DNA from: Burkholderia anthina
GTDB taxonomy: Bacteria > Pseudomonadota > Gammaproteobacteria > Burkholderiales > Burkholderiaceae
Assembly: GCF_902498995.1 (NCBI RefSeq)
Contig: NZ_CABVLY010000002.1
Location: 310,001-374,000 of the forward strand
Direction of reading: 5' to 3'
Length of the DNA: 64,000 nucleotides
Made by a program: the position numbers and the translations under genes. This document shows positions 38,494-46,896 of the stretch, one piece after another (position 1 is the first letter of the stretch; every line of letters begins with the position of its first letter). Under the pieces are notes generated by a model that did not search any database, had not been told where the DNA came from, and worked only from the letters and a program-made list of their open reading frames with translations.

Positions 38494-38898
38494 TTAAAAT
38501 AAAGGTAGTCGGGCGCGAACCCAATCCCATTTGGTAGGCGGAATCGCAAGCAACTGCATCACATCACTGCTTGAGCTATCGTAATATACGATTCCGCCAA
38601 CACCATCTACCAATTCTCGCTCAGTTGCTGAATTTACATAGTATGAGAAATAGCGTTGAGCGCGCAATTCTCCAGCTCCATCAAAAAGCTGAAATCTCAC
38701 TTCATGGCCATTCCGAATATTCGCGCCACACAGCTTTGCGTAATATTCCACACCTTCAAATTCTTTCTTCCCTCCATTCAGTTCTTTTTCAAAAAAAGCA
38801 CACTGACCATAATTTGGCCTGATCATGTGAATGGAAGAGCCAATCAGCAAAAACCCAAGAATGGCTAGCCCAGCGATTCTGATGGCGCTAATCTGCAT
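38494..38898 (-). CDS. small membrane-anchored protein, putative partner/immunity of the DUF6402-like protein
   Basis: 134 residues. One N-terminal membrane segment (about 6-26, GLAILGFLLIGSS) is followed by a soluble, probably periplasmic domain with YYAKLCGANIRNGHEVRF, GELRAQRYFSYYV and a C-terminal IPPTKWDWVRARLPL. I recall unnamed proteins of this type in Burkholderia and Pseudomonas but know no function. The gene overlaps the DUF6402-like gene by 34 nt and is read in the same direction, so they are co-translated. The AT-rich composition matches its partner. Overlap, size and anchor fit an immunity or accessory protein, which is inference. Confidence 0.7.
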   Translation of the reverse strand: MQISAIRIAGLAILGFLLIGSSIHMIRPNYGQCAFFEKELNGGKKEFEGVEYYAKLCGANIRNGHEVRFQLFDGAGELRAQRYFSYYVNSATERELVDGVGGIVYYDSSSSDVMQLLAIPPTKWDWVRARLPLF

Positions 38899-40079
38899 AT
38901 TTCACCAAGTTTTATTTCAACCGGTTTCTTTAGCTTCAGATAGACAGGCTTTGAATATATCATGAAGTCCCCACCCCTATGATGCTTGGCGCGCCACCGA
39001 CTGTAGTCTGAGTTGTAGACCGGATAGAACACGTCAGGCTCTTTGAACTTCCCGAAAAGGCTTCTCCTCGTGTCAACGGGCTTGTTGATGCTTTTTACCC
39101 AGATATCCACATCAGTATCACGCTTTGGCGAACTGGACGCCGACCCACTTATCACGGGCCCCGGCGCGATGATCACGCCACGCTTGTTCCAATGCCCCAA
39201 ATATTGAATTCCATTAAATGAGTAGTTATCTTTGACGTAAACGTATATGTGCGTAATTTTTCCAATGGCGTTCAGGCAATAAAAATTGCTCGTTTTTTCG
39301 TATCTAAAATATTTTTCGCCAGCGATCTCGAGATTGCCTATGGCTGCGTATATATTGAAATTCGCCAAGGCTCCCGTGAGGTCGGTTGGTGCGAGATTCT
39401 CGAGCGTGTCCCAATTGCTGATCGAGGCAAGCTGAAATTGCCAATCGATATGAAATTGACGGATATCAGGCAAAAATTGAACCGTATTGATATTGAGATT
39501 TGCTCGTCGGTCTTCCGAGAACATCTTGTTGATTTTTGAAAGAATTTTCGTTCTTGCCTCGACTATAGCGGCGTCTCGATAAATGTCCTCGGCAAGAAGT
39601 TTTTCGTATTTTCTGCGTACGCTGCCAAATTTCAACGCCCAGTCAAGGGTTACGCTATCACTATCTATTGGTTGAGTCGATTTGGTATTATCATTATAAA
39701 TGTGCTCGAAACTCGCGAACCAAATGCGTGCGAGTTTGGCTGATATCCTCCAGCCCAGGTTATCCATCGCAATAGTTACATCTTGCAAATCAAAAGGCGG
39801 GGGATTCTCGCAAACTTCGGCCTCGTTTTGCTTTGGTGGTTCTTTGGTCTTCGGCTGCGATGCTTCTGCTTGCTTCCGAGTTTTGGGTGGCTCCACTACC
39901 GATTTGGGTGGCAGTGGAAGGGGAGGCGGCGGTTTTTCGCCTGGAGCTAGTCTATCGATTGATACGGTTTTTTGAGTCTCAAGCGGGATGCATCCTTGTG
40001 CGCCCTCGTACTTCTTCAACTCAGGCCCTAGCAACCCTTTTTGCGGTTTATAGTAAGGAATCTTTTTTACGTCATTCAT
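38865..40079 (-). CDS. DUF6402-like protein, candidate type VI secretion-associated effector
   Basis: 404 residues with AT-rich codon use unlike its neighbours. A charged and Pro-rich N-terminus (about 40-95, including PPPPLPLPP) precedes a globular region with MDNLGWRISAKLARIWF, LTGALANFNIYAAIGN, YVYVKDNYSFN, QYLGHWNKRGV and YSRWRAKHHRGGDFMIYS. The last blocks are what I recall as the DUF6402 signature. DUF6402 genes often sit near vgrG and other type VI genes, but none is present here. No signal peptide and no known catalytic motif are seen. The ATG at 40079 has a weak ribosome site and follows a truncated gene end by 28 nt. Confidence 0.75.
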   Translation of the reverse strand: MNDVKKIPYYKPQKGLLGPELKKYEGAQGCIPLETQKTVSIDRLAPGEKPPPPLPLPPKSVVEPPKTRKQAEASQPKTKEPPKQNEAEVCENPPPFDLQDVTIAMDNLGWRISAKLARIWFASFEHIYNDNTKSTQPIDSDSVTLDWALKFGSVRRKYEKLLAEDIYRDAAIVEARTKILSKINKMFSEDRRANLNINTVQFLPDIRQFHIDWQFQLASISNWDTLENLAPTDLTGALANFNIYAAIGNLEIAGEKYFRYEKTSNFYCLNAIGKITHIYVYVKDNYSFNGIQYLGHWNKRGVIIAPGPVISGSASSSPKRDTDVDIWVKSINKPVDTRRSLFGKFKEPDVFYPVYNSDYSRWRAKHHRGGDFMIYSKPVYLKLKKPVEIKLGEICRLAPSESLG

Positions 40080-40405
40080 AAATAGATTTCATCGATATAT
40101 GGATAATTTATTTAATGGTTGAAAAATTCCCGCCCCATATCAACACTTGTCGTTTCCAGTGCTGCAGCCACTCCACCCCGTGAAGGTTGGAATGAAGCTG
40201 TTCTTTTACCCCGTCACGAAGTGACGAACCATTTTCAAGATGGGAATCGATTGCTTTTGGTAATTTAATTAGCGTTCCGACCGATAATTTCGTACTTATA
40301 CGAGGCAACTGAGAACATGGCGGTACGCTGAGCGTGATGTCGCGACTATGCGTTCGCCCTCCCACGTGCTGGTAAGATGGCCCGCAATTCCATCCCGCCC
40401 GCACC
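40080..40405. other. right junction of the AT-rich island
   Basis: Holds a truncated minus-strand gene end (40108 to about 40330). Composition returns to GC-rich between about 40320 and 40350. The marR leader follows, with a possible -10 TAAGAT around 40372-40377. Confidence 0.6.
40108..40330 (-). pseudogene. 3' fragment of a lost gene upstream of the DUF6402-like gene
   Basis: An open minus-strand frame of about 70 codons with AT-rich, coding-like content: LSVGTLIKLPKAIDSHLENG, then GVEWLQHWKRQVLIWGGNF, with a stop at 40108. There is no ATG. Upstream of about 40330 the frame runs into GC-rich DNA antisense to marR and stops looking like protein. It looks like the tail of the gene that once preceded the DUF6402-like gene in its operon. 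I do not recognise the family. Confidence 0.5.
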
Positions 40406-40933
40406 ATGAGTTCCGCACCGACCAAGCCCGCGAATCCGAAAACCGCCGCGACGAGCGCCACGGCAGGCGCCGCGAAAAGCGCCGCCCGCGCGGCGGGCGA
40501 CAAGCCGAAGGCGCGCGTCCAGCAGCGCCTGACCTACGTGATCGGCGGTCTCGACCGCCTGCTGCGCCGTCACATGACCGACGCGCTCGCGCCGCTCGGC
40601 ATCACGCTCGCGCAATACACGGCGCTGTCGGTGCTCGAGGCGCGCGGCGCGTCGTCGAATGCGCAGCTGGCCGAGCGCTCGTGGATCACGCCGCAATCGG
40701 CCAACGAAGTGATGAGCGTGATGGCGGCCCGCGGTTTCGTCACGCGCGAAGCCGACCCGTCGCACGGCCGCATCATCCTGCTGACGCTGACCGACGAAGG
40801 CGCGGCGATGCTGCGCGAGTGCGAAGCCGTGCTGCGCCCGCTCGAGACGCGCATGCTCGGCGACATCGCCGCCGACGACGCCGCGCACGTGCAGCGCGCA
40901 CTCGAACTGTTCTCGCGCAACCTGCGCGGCTGA
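40406..40933 (+). CDS. MarR-family repressor of the ferulate operon
   Basis: 175 residues. An Ala/Lys/Pro-rich leader of about 38 residues precedes the MarR winged HTH: LAPLGITLAQYTALSVLEARG, SNAQLAERSWITPQSANEVM and the wing READPSHGRIILLTLTDEG. In proteobacterial ferulate clusters a MarR protein (FerR/FerC type) represses until it binds feruloyl-CoA or a related thioester, which is family knowledge. It lies 222 nt upstream of the hydratase/lyase gene, with operator 1 between them. A second copy of the operator is at 45503. Confidence 0.9.
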   Translation: MSSAPTKPANPKTAATSATAGAAKSAARAAGDKPKARVQQRLTYVIGGLDRLLRRHMTDALAPLGITLAQYTALSVLEARGASSNAQLAERSWITPQSANEVMSVMAARGFVTREADPSHGRIILLTLTDEGAAMLRECEAVLRPLETRMLGDIAADDAAHVQRALELFSRNLRG

Positions 40934-41066
40934 CACCTTCCCGAACCTTCACGGCGCGGGCCCGTGCGGCCCGCGTTCGCCTTTCCCGGCCGGCGCTGGC
41001 CACACCGTCCTTCCCCGTTTCTGCCGCTTTCCGCTCCGGGTTTACACCGGCGCACGTGCCGCTTGC

Positions 41067-41087
41067 AATATCAGGTGGCCTGATATT
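41067..41087. promoter_or_regulatory. MarR operator 1: AATATCAGG-TGG-CCTGATATT
   Basis: A perfect 9-3-9 inverted repeat, 68 nt upstream of the hydratase/lyase start. Its core ATCAGG-N3-CCTGAT recurs at 45503-45517. Confidence 0.75.
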
Positions 41088-41155
41088 AAATGAAGCCGTC
41101 CGCAGCAGGATCGCTGCGCACCGAATCGCACTGGAAACGAACGACAGGAACAAAC

Positions 41156-41986
41156 ATGAGCAAGTACGACAACCGCTGGCAGACCGTTGAAGTGAACGTG
41201 GAGGCCGGCATCGCGTGGGTCACGCTGAACCGTCCGGACAAGCGCAATGCAATGAGCCCGACGCTGAACCGGGAGATGCTGGAGGTCCTCGACGCGGTCG
41301 AGTTCGACGACGCGGCGAAGGTGCTGGTGCTGACCGGCGCGGGCGCCGCGTGGACGGCCGGCATGGATCTGAAGGAATATTTCCGCGAGATCGACGGCGG
41401 CTCCGACGCGCTGCAGGAAAAGGTGCGCCGCGACGCATCGGAATGGCAGTGGCGCCGTCTGCGGATGTACAACAAGCCGACGATCGCGATGGTGAACGGC
41501 TGGTGCTTCGGCGGCGGCTTCTCGCCGCTCGTCGCGTGCGACCTCGCGATCGCCGCCGACGAGGCGGTGTTCGGGCTGTCGGAGATCAACTGGGGCATCC
41601 CGCCGGGCAACCTCGTCAGCAAGGCGATGGCGGACACGGTCGGGCATCGCCGCGCGCTGCACTACATCATGACCGGCGACACCTTCACCGGCGTCGAAGC
41701 GGCGGACATGGGCCTCGTGAACAGCAGCGTGCCGCTGGCCGGCCTGCGCGACGCGACGATCGCGCTGGCCGCGCGGCTGATGGACAAGAACCCGGTCGTG
41801 CTGCGCGCGGCGAAACACGGCTTCAAGCGCTCGCGCGAACTCACGTGGGAGCAGTGCGAGGATTACCTGTACGCGAAGCTCGACCAGGCGCAGCTGCGCG
41901 ATCCGGAGCGCGGCCGCGAGCAGGGGCTCAAGCAGTTCCTCGACGACAAGACGATCAAGCCGGGCCTGCAGGCATACAAGCGCTGA
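41156..41986 (+). CDS. ech: feruloyl-CoA (hydroxycinnamoyl-CoA) hydratase/lyase
   Basis: 276 residues, crotonase superfamily. The catalytic set of the Pseudomonas enzyme is in register: S123, E143 (LSEINWGIPPGN) and Y239 (CEDYLYAKL). The oxyanion loop is WTAGMDLKEYF. It hydrates feruloyl-CoA and cleaves it to vanillin and acetyl-CoA; p-coumaroyl- and caffeoyl-CoA are also used in the family. It is first in the operon with vanillin dehydrogenase and feruloyl-CoA synthetase. The ATG at 41156 gives the normal N-terminus. Confidence 0.96.
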   Translation: MSKYDNRWQTVEVNVEAGIAWVTLNRPDKRNAMSPTLNREMLEVLDAVEFDDAAKVLVLTGAGAAWTAGMDLKEYFREIDGGSDALQEKVRRDASEWQWRRLRMYNKPTIAMVNGWCFGGGFSPLVACDLAIAADEAVFGLSEINWGIPPGNLVSKAMADTVGHRRALHYIMTGDTFTGVEAADMGLVNSSVPLAGLRDATIALAARLMDKNPVVLRAAKHGFKRSRELTWEQCEDYLYAKLDQAQLRDPERGREQGLKQFLDDKTIKPGLQAYKR

Positions 41987-42045
41987 TACGAGCGCTGACA
42001 AAACCGCCAACGCAACCGCAAGAGACAGGCAAGGCAGGAGACGAC

Positions 42046-43494
42046 ATGACCGACAGACGGATGCTGATCGCAGGCGAGTGGTGCACCGCCCGCGACGGGC
42101 GAACCTTCGACCGATTCAACCCCGCGACGGGCGCGCTCGCGTCGCGCGCGCCGGCGGCCGGCGTCGCCGACGCCGATGCGGCGATCGACGCCGCGCACCG
42201 CGCGTTCCCCGCATGGGCGGCGCTTGCGCCGACCGAGCGGCGCCGCCGGCTGCTGAAGGCGGCCGACCTGATGGACGCGCGCATCGACGAGATCGTCGCG
42301 ACCGGCATCGCCGAGACCGGCGCGACGCCCGGCTGGCTCGGCTTCAACGTGACGCTCGCGGCGAACATGCTGCGCGAGGCCGCGTCGATGACGACGCAGA
42401 TCGACGGCGACGTGATCCCGTCCGACGTGCCCGGCAATCTCGCGCTGGCGATGCGCGTGCCGTGCGGCGTGGTGCTCGGCATCGCGCCGTGGAATGCGCC
42501 GGTGATCCTCGGCACGCGTGCGCTGGCGATGCCGCTCGCATGCGGCAACACGGTGGTGCTGAAGGCGTCCGAAGCGTGTCCGGGCGTGCACGCGCTGATC
42601 GGCGCGGTGCTGAACGACGCGGGCCTCGGCGCGGGTGTCGTCAACGTAATCACGCATGCGGCGGCCGATGCGCCGGCGCTCGTCGAGCGGCTGATCGCGC
42701 ATCCGCACGTGAAGCGGATCAACTTCACCGGATCGACGCACGTCGGGCGCATCATCGCGCGCCATGCGGCCGCGCACCTGAAACCCGTGCTGCTCGAACT
42801 CGGCGGCAAGGCGCCGGTGCTCGTGCTCGACGATGCGGATCTCGCCGCGGCCGTCGACGCGATCGCGTTCGGCGCGTTCTTCAACCAGGGGCAGATCTGC
42901 ATGTCGACCGAGCGCGTGATCGCCGCGCGTCCGATCGCCGATGCGCTCGTCGAACGGCTGGGCGAGAAGGCGCGCACGCTGGTCGCCGGCGATCCGCTGG
43001 CCGGCCACCCGCTCGGCACGATGGTCGATGCGGCGGCGGCCGCGCGTGCCGCGTCGCTCGTCGAGGACGCACGTGCGCACGGGGCGCGCCTGCCGCTCGG
43101 CTGCCGGATCGAAGGCGCGACGATGCAGCCGGCGATCGTCGACGGCGTCACGCGCGACATGCGGCTCTATCGCGAGGAGTCGTTCGCGCCGGTCGTCGCG
43201 ATCCTGCGCGCGGACAACGACGACGAAGCCATCGCGCTCGCGAACGACAGCGAGTTCGGATTGTCGGCGAGCGTGTTCAGCCGCGACGTCGCACGCGCGA
43301 TGACAGTCGCGCGCCGGATCGAATCGGGGATCTGCCACATCAACGGGCCGACCGTGCACGATGAAGCGCAGATGCCGTTCGGCGGCACGAAGGCGAGCGG
43401 TTACGGCCGCTTCGGCAGCCGCGCGTCGATCGCCGAATTCACCGAGCTGCGCTGGATTACCGTGCAGACCACACCGCGTCACTACCCCATATGA
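42046..43494 (+). CDS. vdh: vanillin dehydrogenase (aldehyde dehydrogenase family)
   Basis: 482 residues. The catalytic Cys is C285 in NQGQICMSTER and the general base is E251 in LLELGGKAP. Cofactor contacts include APWNAPVILGTRAL and NTVVLKASEACPG. It oxidises vanillin to vanillate with NAD+. Its place between the hydratase/lyase and feruloyl-CoA synthetase genes makes vanillin the most likely substrate. Its stop overlaps the next start by 4 nt. It could also accept p-hydroxybenzaldehyde or protocatechualdehyde. Confidence 0.93.
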   Translation: MTDRRMLIAGEWCTARDGRTFDRFNPATGALASRAPAAGVADADAAIDAAHRAFPAWAALAPTERRRRLLKAADLMDARIDEIVATGIAETGATPGWLGFNVTLAANMLREAASMTTQIDGDVIPSDVPGNLALAMRVPCGVVLGIAPWNAPVILGTRALAMPLACGNTVVLKASEACPGVHALIGAVLNDAGLGAGVVNVITHAAADAPALVERLIAHPHVKRINFTGSTHVGRIIARHAAAHLKPVLLELGGKAPVLVLDDADLAAAVDAIAFGAFFNQGQICMSTERVIAARPIADALVERLGEKARTLVAGDPLAGHPLGTMVDAAAAARAASLVEDARAHGARLPLGCRIEGATMQPAIVDGVTRDMRLYREESFAPVVAILRADNDDEAIALANDSEFGLSASVFSRDVARAMTVARRIESGICHINGPTVHDEAQMPFGGTKASGYGRFGSRASIAEFTELRWITVQTTPRHYPI

Positions 43495-45416
43495 GCGAGG
43501 TGACGATGAATGCATCGAAGCCCGCAAGCGGGCCCGTGGCCGGCACGAGCGGCGTGCGCTATCGCGCGGCGGCCGTCGCAGTAGGCTCCGCCGAGATTCG
43601 TCGCGCGGAAAGCGGCGCGTGGTATCTCCGCTCGCGCGAACCGCTCGGCGATTACCCGACGCGGCTGACCGACTGCCTCGTGCGCGGCGCACAAGCGCAC
43701 CCCGAGCGCGTGCTGGCCGCGCGACGCGGCGCCGACGGCCGCTGGATCGAGATCACCTACGCGCAGATGCTCGAACGCGCCCGCGCGCTCGGGCAGGGCC
43801 TCGTCGATCTCGGGCTGTCGGCTGAGCGTCCGCTCGCGGTGCTGTCCGGCAACGATCTCGAGCATCTGCAACTGATGTTCGCGGCGATGCTGGCCGGCGT
43901 GCCGTACTCGCCGATCTCGCCCGCGTATTCGCTGGTGTCGACCGACTACGGCAAGCTGCGCCATACGCTCGGCGTGCTGAAGCCGGGCGCGGTGTTCGTC
44001 GCCGAACGCGCGCCGTTCGCGCGTGCGCTCGGCGCGACGTTGCCGGCCGACGCGGCGCTGATCGTCGCACGCGATGCCGATGTCGACTCGGACACACACG
44101 CAGACGCGGACGGAAAGCGCCGCGCGGTGCCGCTGTCGCGCCTGCTCGCCACCGCGCCGCGCACGATCGACGCGATCCATGCGGCGGTCGGCCCGGATCA
44201 TCTTGCGAAGATCCTGTTCACGTCCGGTTCGACGAAGCTGCCGAAGGCCGTGCCGACCACGCACCGGATGCTGTGCAGCAACCAGCAGATGCTGCGCCAG
44301 ACGATGCCCGAGCTCACGCGCGAGCCGCCGGTGCTGGTCGACTGGCTGCCGTGGAATCACACGTTCGGCGGCAGTCACAACCTCGGCATCGCGCTGTACA
44401 ACGGCGGCACGCTGTACATCGACGACGGCCGGCCGGTGCCCGGCCGCTTCGACGAAACCGTGCGCAACCTGCGCGAGATCGCGCCGACGATCTACTTCAA
44501 CGTGCCGAAGGGCTGGGAAGAGCTGACCGCCGCGCTCGAACGCGATGCCGAACTGCGCGACACGTTCTTCTCGCGCGTGAAGCTGTATTTCTTCGGCGGC
44601 GCGGGGCTGTCGCAGGCCGCGTGGGACCGGCTCGACCGCGTGACCGACGCGCATTGCGGCGAGCGCATCCGGATCATGGCCGGCCTCGGGATGACGGAGG
44701 CGTCGCCGTCGTGCCTGTTCACGACGGGGCCGCTGATGCGCGCCGGCTATATCGGGCTGCCCGCGCCCGGCTGCGACGCGAAGCTCGTGCCGTGCGGCGG
44801 CAAGCTCGAACTGCGCTTCAAGGGGCCGAACGTGATGCGCGGCTACTGGCATGCGGACGCCGATCCGCGCGACGTGTTCGACGACGAAGGCTATTACCGC
44901 AGCGGCGACGCGGGCGTCTTCGCCGATCCGGCGCGGCCGGAACTCGGGCTGCTGTTCGACGGGCGGCTGACCGAGGATTTCAAGCTGAGCAGCGGCACGT
45001 TCGTCAGCGTCGGGCCGTTGCGCGCGAATGCGGTGTCGAGCGGCGCGCCGTACGTGCAGGACGTGGTCGTCACCGGGATCAATCGCGACGACATCGGCTT
45101 GCTCGTGTTTCCGCGCGTCGACGCGTGCCGCGCGCTCGCGGGGCTTGCAGCCGATGTGCCGGTGCGCGACGTGCTGCGCGCGCCGGCCGTGCGCGCGGCG
45201 TTCGCGGCATGGCTCGCCGCGCTGAACCGGAACGCGAGCGGCGGTTCGACCTTCGTTGCGCGCATCCGGCTGATCGACACGCCGCCGTCGCTCGATCTCG
45301 GCGAAGTGACCGACAAGGGTTCGCTGAACCAGGCGGCCGTGCAGCAGCACCGCGCGGCGACGATCGATGCGCTGTACGACCCGGCGCGGCGCGATCCCGA
45401 CGTGATGTACGCGTAA
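43491..45416 (+). CDS. fcs: feruloyl-CoA synthetase
   Basis: 641 residues, ANL superfamily, somewhat larger than common acyl-CoA synthetases as usual for this group. The P-loop is [20 protein letters not shown]. Other core motifs are [27 protein letters not shown] and the C-terminal hinge [19 protein letters not shown]. It activates ferulate with ATP and CoA. The ATG at 43491 overlaps the vdh stop (ATGA), suggesting coupling; a second ATG 15 bases on is possible. The C-terminal catalytic Lys typical of many ANL enzymes appears as K in [10 protein letters not shown]. Confidence 0.94.
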   Translation: MSEVTMNASKPASGPVAGTSGVRYRAAAVAVGSAEIRRAESGAWYLRSREPLGDYPTRLTDCLVRGAQAHPERVLAARRGADGRWIEITYAQMLERARALGQGLVDLGLSAERPLAVLSGNDLEHLQLMFAAMLAGVPYSPISPAYSLVSTDYGKLRHTLGVLKPGAVFVAERAPFARALGATLPADAALIVARDADVDSDTHADADGKRRAVPLSRLLATAPRTIDAIHAAVGPDHLAKILFTSGSTKLPKAVPTTHRMLCSNQQMLRQTMPELTREPPVLVDWLPWNHTFGGSHNLGIALYNGGTLYIDDGRPVPGRFDETVRNLREIAPTIYFNVPKGWEELTAALERDAELRDTFFSRVKLYFFGGAGLSQAAWDRLDRVTDAHCGERIRIMAGLGMTEASPSCLFTTGPLMRAGYIGLPAPGCDAKLVPCGGKLELRFKGPNVMRGYWHADADPRDVFDDEGYYRSGDAGVFADPARPELGLLFDGRLTEDFKLSSGTFVSVGPLRANAVSSGAPYVQDVVVTGINRDDIGLLVFPRVDACRALAGLAADVPVRDVLRAPAVRAAFAAWLAALNRNASGGSTFVARIRLIDTPPSLDLGEVTDKGSLNQAAVQQHRAATIDALYDPARRDPDVMYA

Positions 45417-45502
45417 GCAGCAGGCAGGTTCAAGCAACAACAAGCAGGCGTAACGACCGACCGGCCGGCCACGTGACCGGCAGGCATACTTGCGGCCATT
45501 GA

Positions 45503-45517
45503 ATCAGGTTGCCTGAT
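45503..45517. promoter_or_regulatory. MarR operator 2: ATCAGG-TTG-CCTGAT
   Basis: Same core and 3-bp spacer as operator 1, in the 209-nt gap before the MFS gene. It marks a second promoter, for transporter, porin and esterase, under the same MarR protein. Confidence 0.7.
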
Positions 45518-45625
45518 AAAGACGGCCGTTCAGCCGACACCTCGCGCGCTCGTCCGCCACTGGCCGGCGGTGCGCGGCGGCCGTTGCAGGGCCGACCGAC
45601 TACAAGACATGGGAATGGAGACAGG

Positions 45626-46831
45626 ATGAACACCTACGTTGCCGAAAAACCCGCGGTCGCGACCACGCTCGCGCTGTGTTTCGCGATCGCGCTCCTCGAA
45701 GGGCTCGACCTGCAGTCGGTCGGCGTCGCCGCGCCGCGCATGGCGCGCGAATTCGGGCTGACCGTATCGCAGATGGGCATCGCGTTCAGCGCGGGCACCT
45801 TCGGGCTGCTGCCGGGCGCGATGCTCGGCGGCCGGCTCGCCGACCGGATCGGCCGCAAGCGCGTGCTGATCGCATCGGCCGTGCTGTTCGGGCTGCTGTC
45901 GATCGCCACCGCGCAGGTATCGACCTTCGCGATGCTCGTCGTCGTGCGCGTGCTGACCGGCATCGGGCTCGGCGGCGCGATGCCGAACCTGATCGCGCTG
46001 TCGTCGGAAGCGGTCGAGCCGCGCTCGCGCAGCAGCGCGGTGGCCACGATGTACTGCGGGATTCCGTTCGGCGGCGTGATCGCGTCGCTGATCGGCGTGC
46101 TGCTCGCCGGCGACACCGAATGGCGGCACATCTTCTACGTCGGCGGCGCGGGGCCGCTGCTGCTCGTGCCGCTGCTGGTGTGGTGCCTGCCGGAATCGCG
46201 CGCGTATCTCGACGTCGCCGGCACGCAGGCCGCGCGCACCAGCGTCGCACGCACGCTGTTCGGCGACGGCCGCACGACGTCGACGGTCGCGCTGTGGGTC
46301 AGCTACTTCTGCACGCTGATCGTCCTCTACTTCCTGCTGAACTGGCTGCCGTCGCTGATGGCCGCGCGCGGGCTCGACCGCGAGCACGTCGGCCTCGTGC
46401 AGATCGCGTTCAACGTCGGCGCGGGGCTCGGCGCGCTCGGCATCGGCGCGGCGCTCGACCGGATGCGCGCGTCGCGCGTGGTGGGCGGCATGTATGCCGG
46501 GATCGTGCTGTCGCTCGCCGCGCTGGCGGCCGCGCCCGGCTTCGCGTCGCTCGCGGCGGCCGCGTTCGCGGCCGGGATGTTCGTGGTCGGCGGCCAGTCG
46601 GTGCTGTATGCGCTCGCCGCGATCTATTACCCGACCGCGATGCGCGGCACGGGCGTCGGCGCGGCGGTGGCGGTCGGCCGGCTCGGCTCCGTCGTCGGGC
46701 CGCTCGCGGCCGCGACGCTGCTGGCCGCGGGCCGCAGCGCGCCGGTTGTGATCGGCGCGAGCATCCCCGTCACGCTGGTTGCGGCCGTCGCCGCGCTGGT
46801 GCTGATTCGCCGTCCGCAAGCCGGCGACTGA
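45626..46831 (+). CDS. MFS aromatic acid importer (AAHS type)
   Basis: 401 residues with 12 predicted membrane helices. TM1 carries LLEGLDLQSVGVAAPRMAREF, the aromatic acid:H+ symporter signature. Motif A follows in GGRLADRIGRKRVL, and the central loop is short. It probably imports ferulate or related hydroxycinnamates given the cluster and operator 2. The ATG at 45626 follows a GGAGACAGG site. Close relatives transport 3-hydroxyphenylpropionate or vanillate, so the exact substrate is open. Confidence 0.9.
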   Translation: MNTYVAEKPAVATTLALCFAIALLEGLDLQSVGVAAPRMAREFGLTVSQMGIAFSAGTFGLLPGAMLGGRLADRIGRKRVLIASAVLFGLLSIATAQVSTFAMLVVVRVLTGIGLGGAMPNLIALSSEAVEPRSRSSAVATMYCGIPFGGVIASLIGVLLAGDTEWRHIFYVGGAGPLLLVPLLVWCLPESRAYLDVAGTQAARTSVARTLFGDGRTTSTVALWVSYFCTLIVLYFLLNWLPSLMAARGLDREHVGLVQIAFNVGAGLGALGIGAALDRMRASRVVGGMYAGIVLSLAALAAAPGFASLAAAAFAAGMFVVGGQSVLYALAAIYYPTAMRGTGVGAAVAVGRLGSVVGPLAAATLLAAGRSAPVVIGASIPVTLVAAVAALVLIRRPQAGD

Positions 46832-46896
46832 GTTTCGCTTTTTTCAATGCGCGCCGTCAGAGCGCGCGACTCACCCAGGTCTGGAGACGCAACGAC

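Noticed and set aside
38239..38502. Plus-strand frame of 87 codons at the island edge
   Set aside because: No ribosome site and no family resemblance; it crosses the hairpin and a possible minus-strand gene tail.
40331..40503. Extending the minus-strand fragment at 40108 to an ATG at 40503
   Set aside because: The added part is GC-rich, antisense to the marR leader and N-terminus, and reads as low-complexity Ala/Val. The protein-like, AT-rich part ends near 40330.
42046..43494. Aldehyde dehydrogenase as the missing 2-oxoglutarate semialdehyde dehydrogenase of the arabinose pathway
   Set aside because: It is translationally coupled to feruloyl-CoA synthetase and follows the hydratase/lyase under the MarR operator, so vanillin is the more likely substrate.
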